Assembly (NCBI RefSeq): GCF_022482905.1
Contig: NZ_JAKVOI010000001.1
Span: forward strand, 2,171,958-2,235,957
DNA from: Clostridium sp.
GTDB lineage: Bacteria > Bacillota > Clostridia > Clostridiales > Clostridiaceae
Direction: 5' to 3'
DNA length: 64,000 bases
In this document: positions 9,371 through 18,251 of the stretch, piece by piece
Position numbering within the stretch: position 1 is the first letter of the stretch
Layout of the letters: every line of letters begins with the position of its first letter
Made by a program: the position numbers and the translations under genes
Notes under the pieces: model-generated
The model's input: only the letters and a program-made list of their open reading frames with translations
Told to the model about the DNA's origin: nothing
Database searches by the model: none

Positions 9371-11221
9371 TTATTTCTCTACTATTATATATGGCACTGT
9401 AACTATAGCTATATTTCTCCTCTTGAGTAACATTGTCCTAATTATAAGAGATGTCTGGTTATGAAGTATATTTCCCCACCATTTTGTTACAACGAATTGC
9501 GGCAGAACTACAGTCACTGTATCTTTAGGCCCTGCAGAATACTCCTCTGATTCTATAAACTTGATGAGAGGTCCTACTATGCTCCTATAAGGGGATTTCT
9601 TTATTATTATAGGTATCCCAATGTCATATTCATTCCATCTTTTTAAAAGTCTATCTGTAGCTGCATCATTTACTGAAACATGAAATACTATTATATTGTC
9701 GGATATTGTTCTTGCATAGTTCAATGCCTTTAGAAAAGATTTGTTCAATGTATCTATAGGTACTATCACATATCGCTTCTGTTCTTCAAAGTTTATCTCT
9801 TTGGGCCTCTGATCTATAGACAATTTTAACTGCCTTGCAACCTCAGAATAATGTTTTTTTATAATGAGCATGAAGTACACAAGTAGAGGTATCAATATGA
9901 ACACAACCCACGCTCCATTTAAAAATTTTGTTATACCAAGTATGACCGCCGTTGCAAAAGTTACAAAAGCACCTATTCCATTTATCATTGATTTGTATTT
10001 CCAGCCGTTCTCCTTTTTTCTATTCCATCTTATAAACATTCCCAGCTGTGAAAGTGTAAATGATATAAATACTCCTACTGCATAAAGCGGCATTAAATAG
10101 TGAGTATCACTATCGAATATAATAACCAGTATAATTGATATAAATCCAAGTGCTACAATCCCATTTGAATATCCAAGCCTCTTCCCCCTCTTTGCAAACT
10201 GCCTTGGAGCAAACCCATCTTTGGCTATATACGCAAGGAGCATAGGAAGTCCTGCAAATGCGGTATTGCTTGCAAGTATGAGTATTATGGCAGTAGCAAT
10301 CTGGACTATATAGAAAAATATGTTTGTACCAAATACCTGCGATGCAATCTGGGCTACTACAGTTACCTGCGGATTTGGAACTGCATGATAAAGTGTCGCC
10401 AAATATGACAGTCCCCCGAATATCATAAATACAACCAGTGAAAGCATCCCAAGTACCTTCTTGGCATTTTTCTGCGAAGGTTCCTTAAAATTAGGTATTG
10501 CATTACTCACCGCTTCAATACCTGTCAGTGCCGTACATCCGGAAGAAAAAGCCCTCAAAAACAAGAATAGCGTTATATCTCCAGTAATTTCAGGAACCTT
10601 GTAAATTGGTGAGGGCACATACCCTAAAATTTTCACTTTAAAGATTCCCCAAATTATCATTATAAGTGTTACTATCATAAATATATAAGTTGGTACTCCG
10701 AAGGTTTTTGATGATTCTCTAAGTCCCCTCAGATTTCCTATAGTCATAATAACTATCAGCATTACGGTTATTGTAACTTTATAGGGCAAAATTTCCGGAA
10801 TAGCCGATGTTATAGCCGCCGTTCCTGCGGACGCACTAACGGCAACAGTGAGTATATATCCTACAGTAAGAGATGCACCTGCTACTAGCCCTGGAATTGT
10901 TCCAAGATTATCCTTGGCTACAATGTAGGATCCTCCGCCTCCGGGATATGCATCTATAGTTTGCCTGTACGAGAGAGTAACCAGAAACATTAAAAAGACA
11001 ATACACAGTGCTGCAAGAAACATGTATTTATATGATAATATTCCCAGTACAGGTATAAGCACCCATAGTATTTCCTCTCCTGCATAGGCTACTGATGAAA
11101 TTGCATCGCTTGATAGTATGGGCAGGCCCCAAAAAACATTGAGCTTCTCATCTTTTAATTCTTCCGTCTTAAGGCTTCGGCCAACTAGAGCATCTAAAAA
11201 TTTTCCCAACCTGAATATCAT
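9371..11221 (-). CDS. kimA: KimA-type potassium transporter (APC superfamily)
   Basis: 616 residues: about 12 membrane helices (residues 40-460) and a soluble C-terminal domain of about 150 residues beginning near IDQRPKEINFEEQKRYVIVPI. The N-terminal part matches the APC amino-acid/cation family, with WGLPILSSDAISSVAYAGEE and YPGGGGSYIVAKDNLG. Size and layout match Bacillus KimA (YdaO), a proton-coupled potassium importer inhibited by cyclic di-AMP, better than ordinary amino-acid permeases. I see no ydaO-type cyclic di-AMP riboswitch in the 260 bases upstream, unlike several Firmicute relatives. The start has an AGAGGTG site. Confidence 0.75.
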   Translation of the reverse strand: MIFRLGKFLDALVGRSLKTEELKDEKLNVFWGLPILSSDAISSVAYAGEEILWVLIPVLGILSYKYMFLAALCIVFLMFLVTLSYRQTIDAYPGGGGSYIVAKDNLGTIPGLVAGASLTVGYILTVAVSASAGTAAITSAIPEILPYKVTITVMLIVIMTIGNLRGLRESSKTFGVPTYIFMIVTLIMIIWGIFKVKILGYVPSPIYKVPEITGDITLFLFLRAFSSGCTALTGIEAVSNAIPNFKEPSQKNAKKVLGMLSLVVFMIFGGLSYLATLYHAVPNPQVTVVAQIASQVFGTNIFFYIVQIATAIILILASNTAFAGLPMLLAYIAKDGFAPRQFAKRGKRLGYSNGIVALGFISIILVIIFDSDTHYLMPLYAVGVFISFTLSQLGMFIRWNRKKENGWKYKSMINGIGAFVTFATAVILGITKFLNGAWVVFILIPLLVYFMLIIKKHYSEVARQLKLSIDQRPKEINFEEQKRYVIVPIDTLNKSFLKALNYARTISDNIIVFHVSVNDAATDRLLKRWNEYDIGIPIIIKKSPYRSIVGPLIKFIESEEYSAGPKDTVTVVLPQFVVTKWWGNILHNQTSLIIRTMLLKRRNIAIVTVPYIIVEK

Positions 11222-11482
11222 TTTTCAGCACCTCTAAATGTAAATTTTCAATTAATTTGATACTAAATGATTATATATTATTATTTTGTTTTGTCATAAC
11301 CTTATCCTAATTGTTTAAAGGGCATTTAAAAGCAAATTTCTGAATTTTTCTCCATATATAAATATTTTGGGCTGTTTTTTAATATAATTCTCAAACTTTT
11401 ATTGTCAATAGGGAAATGCTATACTTAGTATGAACATTTGTAACAACAACATACATTTAAATCTATAGCGAGGATGATATCT

Positions 11483-12901
11483 TTGAATAATTATAAAAAT
11501 ATTGATGCCGATGCAAATACATTGTATGAATGTGGTTGTAATATGCTGGAAAACAGCTTATTATCTCCTGTACTTCAAGCAATTCTCAATTCCGTATATG
11601 ACGGCATCATAATAGTTGATAAAAATCTGCTTATTAAAAAAGTAAATTCTACTATTTTAAAGATGTTCGAAATAGACGAGAAAACCATATATAAAATCCA
11701 TATAAATGAAATTTGCATGGAAAACTCACTGTACTCAATATTGTCCAAGGAACATCAAATTTTAGATGCAGATTACACCTTTTCAACAAATAATAAAAAA
11801 ATAAGATGTGTAGTCAATATAGTTCCTATAAAAGAAATCGGCAGTACATATGGATTCATATTTTCAATAAAGAATACAGAAAAGCTTCATAAGATAGTAA
11901 ATAATGTAGTTGGCTACAAGGCTTCCTTTACATTTGACGATATTATCACAAGATCTGAAAACATGAAGGGTATTATAAATCTTGCCAAAAAGGCTGCAAA
12001 AACAGACTGCAGCATATTAATTGAAGGTAACAGCGGAACAGGGAAAGAAGTATTTGCCCAGTCCATACACAATTACAGCAGAAGACATCCCGGTCCATTT
12101 GTAGCTATCAACTGTGCTGCAATCCCCAGAGAATTAGTTGAAAGTGAACTTTTTGGATATGAGAAAGGTGCTTTTACAGGGGCTTCAAAAGGTGGTTATC
12201 CAGGAAAATTTGAGCTTGCAGATGGAGGAACAGTATTTCTGGATGAAATAGGAGAACTTCCACTTGACGTTCAATCTAAATTATTGAGATTTCTGGATAA
12301 TCTGAAGCTAGTACGTGTTGGAGGCACTCATGAAAAATCTATAGATGTGAGAATTATAGCCGCCACAAACAAATTACTTGAAAAAGAAGTGGAAAACAAA
12401 AACTTCAGAGGCGATCTATATTATAGATTAAATGTCATGAAATTGAATTTGCCCCCACTTGAAAGGAGAATTGAAGATATAGAGCTTCTTGTAAGGTACT
12501 TTATAGACAAATTAAATATTAAAAATTCCTGCCATCCTAAATATGTAGATTATGAATATATTGAAAAACTGAAATTGCATAAATTCAATGGCAATATAAG
12601 AGAGTTGAGAAATATAGTTGAAAGGTCCTATTATCTGTGTGAAAATACAATTATAACAAGCAAGTATCTTGTTTATCGTGGTATAAACTCAGATAACGAA
12701 ATTCATTCCGGGAAAAACAAACCCATACTCCCACTGGATGAAATAGAAAAGCTCTATATACAGGATGCTCTGGAGCACTTTCACGGTAATGCACCAAAAG
12801 CTGCCGAGGCCTTAAAAATAGGAAAAGCAACAATATATCGCAAAATAAAAAAATTTAACATAGATTTAAATACGTTTAGTAAAGAAAATAATATGAATTA
12901 A
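11483..12901 (+). CDS. Sigma-54 dependent transcriptional activator (PAS-AAA-HTH)
   Basis: Enhancer-binding protein of about 472 residues. It has an N-terminal PAS-like sensor (about 28-130), a central sigma-54 AAA+ domain (about 155-385), and a Fis-type HTH at the end (APKAAEALKIGKATIYRKIKK). The AAA+ part has Walker A EGNSGTGKEVFAQSIH, the sigma-54 contact loop GAFTGA, and Walker B GGTVFLDEIGEL. The signal is unknown. I choose TTG at 11483 because the GAGG site lies 9 bases upstream; the ATG at 11474 touches that site. No adjacent gene shows a clear -24/-12 promoter, so its targets probably lie elsewhere. Confidence 0.9.
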   Translation: MNNYKNIDADANTLYECGCNMLENSLLSPVLQAILNSVYDGIIIVDKNLLIKKVNSTILKMFEIDEKTIYKIHINEICMENSLYSILSKEHQILDADYTFSTNNKKIRCVVNIVPIKEIGSTYGFIFSIKNTEKLHKIVNNVVGYKASFTFDDIITRSENMKGIINLAKKAAKTDCSILIEGNSGTGKEVFAQSIHNYSRRHPGPFVAINCAAIPRELVESELFGYEKGAFTGASKGGYPGKFELADGGTVFLDEIGELPLDVQSKLLRFLDNLKLVRVGGTHEKSIDVRIIAATNKLLEKEVENKNFRGDLYYRLNVMKLNLPPLERRIEDIELLVRYFIDKLNIKNSCHPKYVDYEYIEKLKLHKFNGNIRELRNIVERSYYLCENTIITSKYLVYRGINSDNEIHSGKNKPILPLDEIEKLYIQDALEHFHGNAPKAAEALKIGKATIYRKIKKFNIDLNTFSKENNMN

Positions 12902-12905
12902 ACAG

Positions 12906-12934
12906 TTGACAACCTGAATAAATGTAGTTATAAT
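12906..12934 (+). promoter_or_regulatory. Consensus sigma-A promoter of tRNA-Leu(GAG)
   Basis: TTGACA (12906-12911), a 17-base spacer, and TATAAT (12929-12934), 24 bases before the tRNA. It matches the sigma-A consensus at all 12 positions. Confidence 0.9.
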
Positions 12935-12958
12935 ACTAACTGTATTGATTGAGTCTGT

Positions 12959-13043
12959 GCGAGAGTGGCGGAATAGGCAGACGCGCACGTTTGAGGGGCG
13001 TGTGAGTAAAATCGTACGGGTTCAAGTCCCGTCTTTCGCACCA
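12959..13043 (+). tRNA. tRNA-Leu (anticodon GAG), CCA encoded
   Basis: 85 bases, class II tRNA with a long variable arm. Acceptor stem GCGAGAG/CTTTCGC (one G-U pair), discriminator A, CCA encoded. Anticodon stem CACGT/GCGTG with loop TTGAGGG gives GAG, reading CUC and CUU. The T-arm contains GGTTCAAGTCC. The discriminator A is relevant to the T-box at 24.5 kb. Confidence 0.95.
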
Positions 13044-13087
13044 TTGTTTGAGTAGTTCCGGCTTTTGAAAATGTTTGCAAAAGCTTG

Positions 13088-13116
13088 TTGACTTTATTCA
13101 ACGTAAGTTTTATAAT
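13088..13116 (+). promoter_or_regulatory. Sigma-A promoter of the 6S-like RNA
   Basis: TTGACT (13088-13093), a 17-base spacer, and TATAAT (13111-13116). A weak hairpin, GCTTTTG/CAAAAGC at 13061-13084, lies between the tRNA and this promoter. Confidence 0.85.
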
Positions 13117-13121
13117 ATGTC

Positions 13122-13350
13122 TTGTAGAAACTTTGGTTTCTGAAATATTCGTTAGGCTTTAATTTGAACCTACATTACTAAAAAGGGAGTTCAATATTTA
13201 GATACCTATATGTATCCTTTGAGACGTAGGAATTGATAGAAGTATCTGTGAGGGCACCCACCTGTCGAGAGATAGGTGTCAAATAGAGTTCAACGGTATT
13301 TTGGATATTGTTTTAAAAGATAAAGAGAGATGTAACAATCTCTCTTTTTT
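13122..13350 (+). ncRNA. ssrS: Probable 6S RNA
   Basis: Non-coding transcript of about 230 bases with its own consensus promoter and a strong terminator. It contains GGCACCCACCTGTCGAGAG, pairing back to form ACCTGTC-GAGA-GATAGGT, which resembles the 3' half of 6S RNA. The ends can close as a long imperfect stem (AAATATTCGTT near 13142 with AACGGTATTT near 13303) around a large internal loop, as expected for an RNA that mimics an open promoter and sequesters RNA polymerase holoenzyme. The boundaries are estimates. The alternative is an unrelated structured small RNA. Confidence 0.65.
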
Positions 13351-13351
13351 T
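13322..13351 (+). terminator. Terminator of the 6S-like RNA
   Basis: Stem AAAGAGAGA/TCTCTCTTT with a short loop, directly followed by a run of T. Confidence 0.85.
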
Positions 13352-13352
13352 A

Positions 13353-13404
13353 ATCTATATAACATAAATTGAAGTATATATACTTCAATTTATGTTATAT
13401 AGAT
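13353..13404 (-). terminator. Perfect 52-base palindrome at the 3' end of the transglycosylase gene
   Basis: Two exact 26-base arms (13353-13378 and 13379-13404) that start inside the last codons of the minus-strand gene and include its stop codon. It abuts the 6S terminator, so it can insulate the two converging transcripts. Confidence 0.7.
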
Positions 13405-13957
13405 ATTTATACACTTTATAGCTTACTTTTACCTTCTTCACATATTTATCCGTTTCCTTAAACGGTATATAGTGCAGATTCTTTCCGTCATAAGAATGTC
13501 CTGAGTCCTTGAGCCACTTCTGGACATTTCCCCTTCCACCATTGTAGGCCGCAAGCACGAGATCCATATTTCCGTTGAATTCATTCTTCAGGTTGTTCAT
13601 GTACCAGCACCCCATTTGTATATTAAACCTTGGATCATTGAGCATACTATCTTTAAAATCAGGTATATTCATTTTTTCTGCAGCCCAGCTGGCGGTGTCA
13701 GGAGTTATCTGCATAAGTCCTATTGCATTTTTGTTCGACCTAACATTTTCCTTGAATCCGCTTTCCGTTCTTATAACCGACATAACCAGATAAGGATCCA
13801 AATCATATTTTTGTGAGTATTCCTTTATGTAGTTAACATATTTTAAGGGATAAAAGTACCTTACTATATTTTTTGCGTTGACTACAATTAAAATCAAAAT
13901 CAATATAGTAATTATTCTCTTTATAAATTTCAATATTGAGTATGTCCTAAATATCAA
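13385..13957 (-). CDS. Membrane-anchored lytic transglycosylase (SLT domain)
   Basis: 190 residues: an N-terminal membrane anchor (about 13-30) and an SLT/goose-lysozyme-like domain (about 45-170) that cleaves peptidoglycan glycan strands. Visible motifs are the catalytic glutamate in RTESGFKENVRSN, then AIGLMQITPDTASWAA and LVLAAYNGGRGNVQKWL. The ORF overlaps coaE by 11 bases with a TTG start. A second TTG at 13933 has a nearer AGGA site, so the exact start is uncertain. It is the last gene of the polA-coaE group. Confidence 0.88.
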   Translation of the reverse strand: MIFRTYSILKFIKRIITILILILIVVNAKNIVRYFYPLKYVNYIKEYSQKYDLDPYLVMSVIRTESGFKENVRSNKNAIGLMQITPDTASWAAEKMNIPDFKDSMLNDPRFNIQMGCWYMNNLKNEFNGNMDLVLAAYNGGRGNVQKWLKDSGHSYDGKNLHYIPFKETDKYVKKVKVSYKVYKYLYNIN

Positions 13958-14576
13958 ATTTAGGACACTTCACCCCCTTGTATTTCATAGTTATTCTAAT
14001 AAATATATCCTTTAAATTTTGCCTGGTGCTGCAGATATCTCCGGAATTGTCCAATATAAAGGTGGCATATTTTTTCTTTTCATTCAATGTCATCTGTGAA
14101 TTAATTCTAAGCAATACTTGATTAGTAGTAAGCCTATCCCTCGTTTTCACCCTGTTTATCTGGGTATCAACGTCCACCCAAACAAGTATGATTTCATCCA
14201 TATATATATGAAATTTATTTTCTATAAGAGTCGCCCCATCCAGCACACAAACATCACTGCCATAATTTTTCAGTCTGTCTATCTCTGAAAATATATCTTT
14301 TTTTATGAAGGGCATAATTATATTTTCATATTTAGATTTTAAAATTTTCTCTGAAAATATATAGTCTCCAAATTTCTTTCTGTCAAGGTTACCCCTGCAA
14401 TCAAAGAAATTGCTTCCAAATACTATTCTTATACCATTTATTATTTCAGGATATCTACCCAATACATTTCTACTTATCACATCCGCATCTATCACGGAAA
14501 TCCTGTTATTCCTCAATATAGTAGATACAGTACTCTTTCCACTACCAATTCCTCCTGTAAGTCCTATCAATACCAT
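13947..14576 (-). CDS. coaE: Dephospho-CoA kinase
   Basis: 209-residue P-loop kinase catalysing the final step of coenzyme A synthesis. Its Walker A is GLTGGIGSGKSTVS at the N-terminus, followed by VIDADVISRNVL and the CVLDGATLIENKF and TRDRLTTNQ regions of the lid. It lies 23 bases downstream of polA, the usual Firmicute order. Confidence 0.95.
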   Translation of the reverse strand: MVLIGLTGGIGSGKSTVSTILRNNRISVIDADVISRNVLGRYPEIINGIRIVFGSNFFDCRGNLDRKKFGDYIFSEKILKSKYENIIMPFIKKDIFSEIDRLKNYGSDVCVLDGATLIENKFHIYMDEIILVWVDVDTQINRVKTRDRLTTNQVLLRINSQMTLNEKKKYATFILDNSGDICSTRQNLKDIFIRITMKYKGVKCPKFDI

Positions 14577-14599
14577 ACTATACCACCTTTTGATAAATA

Positions 14600-17233
14600 T
14601 TATTTTATTTCATACCAATTATTTCCCATATTCATGTCTACTTCAAGTGGAACTTTTAGAGAAACTGCATTTTCCATCTGGAATTTCAAAATATCCTTGA
14701 CCTCGTCAATTTCATCCTTGTATACATTCAAAATAAGTTCATCGTGCACTTGAAGTATCAATCTGCTCTTCAATTTTCTGGTGTTAAGCTCATTGTACAC
14801 ATTTATCATAGCCATTTTAATAATATCCGCAGCACTTCCCTGTATAGGCGTGTTCATTGCAAGTCTCTCCCCCAGGGACCTGACTACCTTGTTTGAGGAG
14901 TGCATTTCCTTTATGAATCTCCTCCTGTTCATTATAGTAGTTACGTATCCAGTCTCTTTTGCGCTTTTCACAATATCGTCCATATACCTTTTTACATTGG
15001 GATATCTTTTAAAATAGGTATCTATATAGTTTTTAGCCTCGCTTCTGGTTATATTGAGATCCTTTGACAGGCTAAAATCGCCAATACCATATATTATGCC
15101 AAAATTAACGGCTTTTGCATTGCTTCTCTGCCGTTTTGTAACTTCATCTATAGGTACATTGAACACCTCGGATGCCGTCTTTGTATGAATGTCGCTATGA
15201 TGTTTAAATGCATCTATTAAATTTTTATCGTCTGCAATATGTGCAAGTACCCTGAGTTCTATCTGTGAATAATCTGCAGACATTATAACACAATCACAAT
15301 TTTCAGGCACAAATACCTTCCTTATTTCCTTTCCCATCTCATATTTCACAGGTATATTTTGAAGATTTGGCTCCGTACTTGAAAGTCTGCCAGTGGCAGT
15401 TACAGTCTGGTTGAAATTGGAATGAATTTTTCCATCCCTGTCTATAACAGCACTTAAACCTTCCACATAGGTAGAATATATTTTTGATAGCTGCCTGTAA
15501 TAAACTATCTTTTCAATTACCGGATGTTTATCCATAAGCTTTTCCAGTACCTGAACATTTGTAGAATATCCCGTCTTGGTCTTTTTTATGACTGGAAGAT
15601 CCAATTTTTCAAAGAGTATTTTTCCAAGCTGTTTTGGAGAATTTATATTGAATTCTTCTTCTGCAAGTTCATATATCTCTTTTTGCACCCTGTCTATTTC
15701 CGCTTTGAATTTTACACCAAGTGACTGCAGTTTATCCTTATCTACTTTAAAGCCTTCACATTCCATTGAAGACAGTACATGAACGAGTGGAAGCTCCATC
15801 TCATACATGAGCTTCTCCATATCCGCCTCTTCTATTTTAGCCTTCAAACACTTATAGATATTCTCAAGCAGAGAAGTAGCCTTCTCCATAAATTTATCGT
15901 CTTCCTCCGGGATATCAAAACCTGCATACTTTTTTATTATACTTTTCAAGTCTAAATTATCTGACGGATTCAATATGTATGCGGCTATTTTGATATCAAA
16001 AATTACACTTTGAAGATCAATGCCCATTTTATATAATATACTGTAGGCGGTCTTAACATTATACCCGACCTTTTCTATATTGATTTTGCTAAATAGTTTA
16101 TGCAGCAGTTTCCCTGCAGATTTGTTATCCTCATCCAGTATGGATTTTATTGAAACTACATAATTGTGCCCAGAAAATCTTATAAATATTCTGTCGATAT
16201 AACTCTCCGAATAAATTTGTTCCTTCGATGTGGTGAAATTTATATATAGTATTTCATTTCCGCCGGCCTCCTCCACCAATCCTACAAGATTCCTGAATTT
16301 ATCAATATCATCTACATTTTCAACATTCACTTCTATTTTGCTACTTTTATCTTCCAGTTCCTTAAATCCAGGTATTTTGTTCATCAATGACTTGAACTGC
16401 AGTTTTTCAAACAAATCCCTGAGTCCCGGAACATTATAACTATCCTTTGATTTTATTGAATCCAGGTTTATTTCAATGGGAACATCCTTGACAATTGTAG
16501 CAAGTTTTTTGCTGAATACCGCCTGCTCACTATATTCCTTCAAATTTTCCTTCAATTTTTTCCCCTTTATATTGTCTATATTTTGAAGTACATTTTCAAG
16601 GTTTTTATACTCCTTTATAAGCTTGAAGGCAGTTTTCTCACCTATTCCGGGAACACCAGGTATATTATCGGAACTATCTCCCATAAGACCTTTCACATCT
16701 ATAAACTGATCTGGAGTTATTCCATAATCCTCAAGCATTCTATTCCTGTCATATATTTCTTTTTCCGTTATACCTTTTTTTGTTATTACTATATTTATTT
16801 TGTCGGAAGCAAGCTGAAGCAGATCCCTGTCACCAGTCACTATGTAAACTTCTATTCCTCTTCCTTCTGCAAACGAAGAGAGAGTTCCCATTATATCATC
16901 AGCTTCAAAACCATCTATTTCAAATGTATCTATGGACAAAAGTTTCAAAATCTCTTTTAAAACCGGGAATTGCTCTGACAGCTCAAGAGGCATTTTCTTT
17001 CTCCCTGCTTTATATTCTCCATATTTTTCATGTCTGAAGGTAGGTACACTCCTGTCAAAAGTACAAACTATATAATCAGGAGACATTTCCTCCTTCATTT
17101 TCAAAAGCATATTCACGAAACCATAAACTGCATTTGTATGAAGTCCCTCATCATTCGTAAGCTCTGGGAGCGCATAAAACGCCCTGTTCATCAAACTATG
17201 TCCATCCAATATCAATAATCTTTCGTCAGCCAT
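14600..17233 (-). CDS. polA: DNA polymerase I
   Basis: 877 residues acting in repair and Okazaki fragment maturation. The N-terminal 5'-3' exonuclease (about 1-290) shows ILDGHSLMNRAFYAL, DRDLLQLAS and GVPGIGEKTAFKLI. A middle domain with the 3'-5' exonuclease fold (about 300-480) lacks the DxE metal-binding motif, so proofreading is probably lost, as in other Gram-positive Pol I. The C-terminal polymerase has SADYSQIELRVLAHI (motif A), KRQRSNAKAVNFGIIYG (motif B) and LQVHDELI (motif C). It leads coaE and the transglycosylase. Confidence 0.98.
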   Translation of the reverse strand: MADERLLILDGHSLMNRAFYALPELTNDEGLHTNAVYGFVNMLLKMKEEMSPDYIVCTFDRSVPTFRHEKYGEYKAGRKKMPLELSEQFPVLKEILKLLSIDTFEIDGFEADDIMGTLSSFAEGRGIEVYIVTGDRDLLQLASDKINIVITKKGITEKEIYDRNRMLEDYGITPDQFIDVKGLMGDSSDNIPGVPGIGEKTAFKLIKEYKNLENVLQNIDNIKGKKLKENLKEYSEQAVFSKKLATIVKDVPIEINLDSIKSKDSYNVPGLRDLFEKLQFKSLMNKIPGFKELEDKSSKIEVNVENVDDIDKFRNLVGLVEEAGGNEILYINFTTSKEQIYSESYIDRIFIRFSGHNYVVSIKSILDEDNKSAGKLLHKLFSKINIEKVGYNVKTAYSILYKMGIDLQSVIFDIKIAAYILNPSDNLDLKSIIKKYAGFDIPEEDDKFMEKATSLLENIYKCLKAKIEEADMEKLMYEMELPLVHVLSSMECEGFKVDKDKLQSLGVKFKAEIDRVQKEIYELAEEEFNINSPKQLGKILFEKLDLPVIKKTKTGYSTNVQVLEKLMDKHPVIEKIVYYRQLSKIYSTYVEGLSAVIDRDGKIHSNFNQTVTATGRLSSTEPNLQNIPVKYEMGKEIRKVFVPENCDCVIMSADYSQIELRVLAHIADDKNLIDAFKHHSDIHTKTASEVFNVPIDEVTKRQRSNAKAVNFGIIYGIGDFSLSKDLNITRSEAKNYIDTYFKRYPNVKRYMDDIVKSAKETGYVTTIMNRRRFIKEMHSSNKVVRSLGERLAMNTPIQGSAADIIKMAMINVYNELNTRKLKSRLILQVHDELILNVYKDEIDEVKDILKFQMENAVSLKVPLEVDMNMGNNWYEIK

Positions 17234-17461
17234 TTAACTACTCCTTTTATCTTAATGCTTTACTAATATTCTATCACATTATTTTTTATTATAATATCAA
17301 TATCCACTATATATTGAATTTATGCTTTCTTGTACTATTTTACACAATATATACCTATAAACAAATAAAATCATAACTCTAATTATGTTTTTCATACCCC
17401 GTGTACATTTTAAAAATTTCTGGTAAAAGACTAAAATTACATTATAAGAGGGTTGATTTCC

Positions 17462-18106
17462 ATGATTTTAAATTATAATTTTTATAATAATATTCCAATA
17501 TTCAAGTGTACTTTATGCGGCCAATGTTCTGGAACGCTTGAATCTACTTCATATACCAATATCAAAAATAGAGGCTGCTGCTGGTATTTTCCTGAATACA
17601 GATTGATAGATATAAAGAACATCATAAACAGCGGTAATATGCACTTTATATTGAATCTGGCCTCCCTGTCAAATTCAATAATAAAGAAATACTCCATACT
17701 AGTAAAAGGTATATTCTTCAAAAATGAATATATGAATTTCATTAAAAGCCGAGTAAAAAATGTAGATTTCAACAGATCTCTTTTTTTTAAATTGTGTCCA
17801 TTTCTAGGGGACAACGGATGCAAATTAGACTTTCCATTAAGGCCTCACCCATGTAATCTATATCTGTGCAAAAATGTAATAAAATTATGCAGACAACATT
17901 ACTCACCTTACAGCAGGGAACGGAAAGACTATTACGCCTACTGCAATTATTGTAATGAGTGCATGAAGGAGGATCTGGAAAAAAATGGAGTAAATTTACT
18001 TGAAAATATAGAAAGATCTCTTCAAGTAATAAAGAAATCCAGTATACCAAATTTCTGTCCTCAAAATCCTAATCCAATACATTTTAGTCCTGCTCAAAAC
18101 TTTTAA
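17462..18106 (+). CDS. Cysteine-cluster protein (YkgJ-like metal-binding family)
   Basis: 214 residues, rich in cysteine: CTLCGQC near the N-terminus, GCCWYFPEY, LCPFLGDNGCKLDFPLRPHPC in the middle, and CNYCNECM near the C-terminus. The layout resembles the zinc- or iron-chelating YkgJ/CxxCxxCC proteins, whose roles are mostly unknown. Enough cysteines are present for one or more Fe-S or Zn sites. The start is the ATG 9 bases after a GAGGG site; an earlier TTG is too close to that site. It stands alone between polA (divergent) and the IscU-like gene. Confidence 0.65.
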   Translation: MILNYNFYNNIPIFKCTLCGQCSGTLESTSYTNIKNRGCCWYFPEYRLIDIKNIINSGNMHFILNLASLSNSIIKKYSILVKGIFFKNEYMNFIKSRVKNVDFNRSLFFKLCPFLGDNGCKLDFPLRPHPCNLYLCKNVIKLCRQHYSPYSRERKDYYAYCNYCNECMKEDLEKNGVNLLENIERSLQVIKKSSIPNFCPQNPNPIHFSPAQNF

Positions 18107-18251
18107 TAATTATCTATTGAGATAAAATTATATGTTTGATAGAATTATATTGATCGTAGTTATTTATGCTTTCATTGGGATTATTTTAGTCCCAGTGGGA
18201 TAGTTATAAAACCGCACAAAATATTTATAAGTGAAGAAAGGAGATAAATTT

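Noticed and set aside
11222-11482. A cyclic di-AMP (ydaO-type) riboswitch upstream of kimA
   Set aside because: Looked for because KimA homologues often have one; no matching conserved segments or stable paired architecture were seen.
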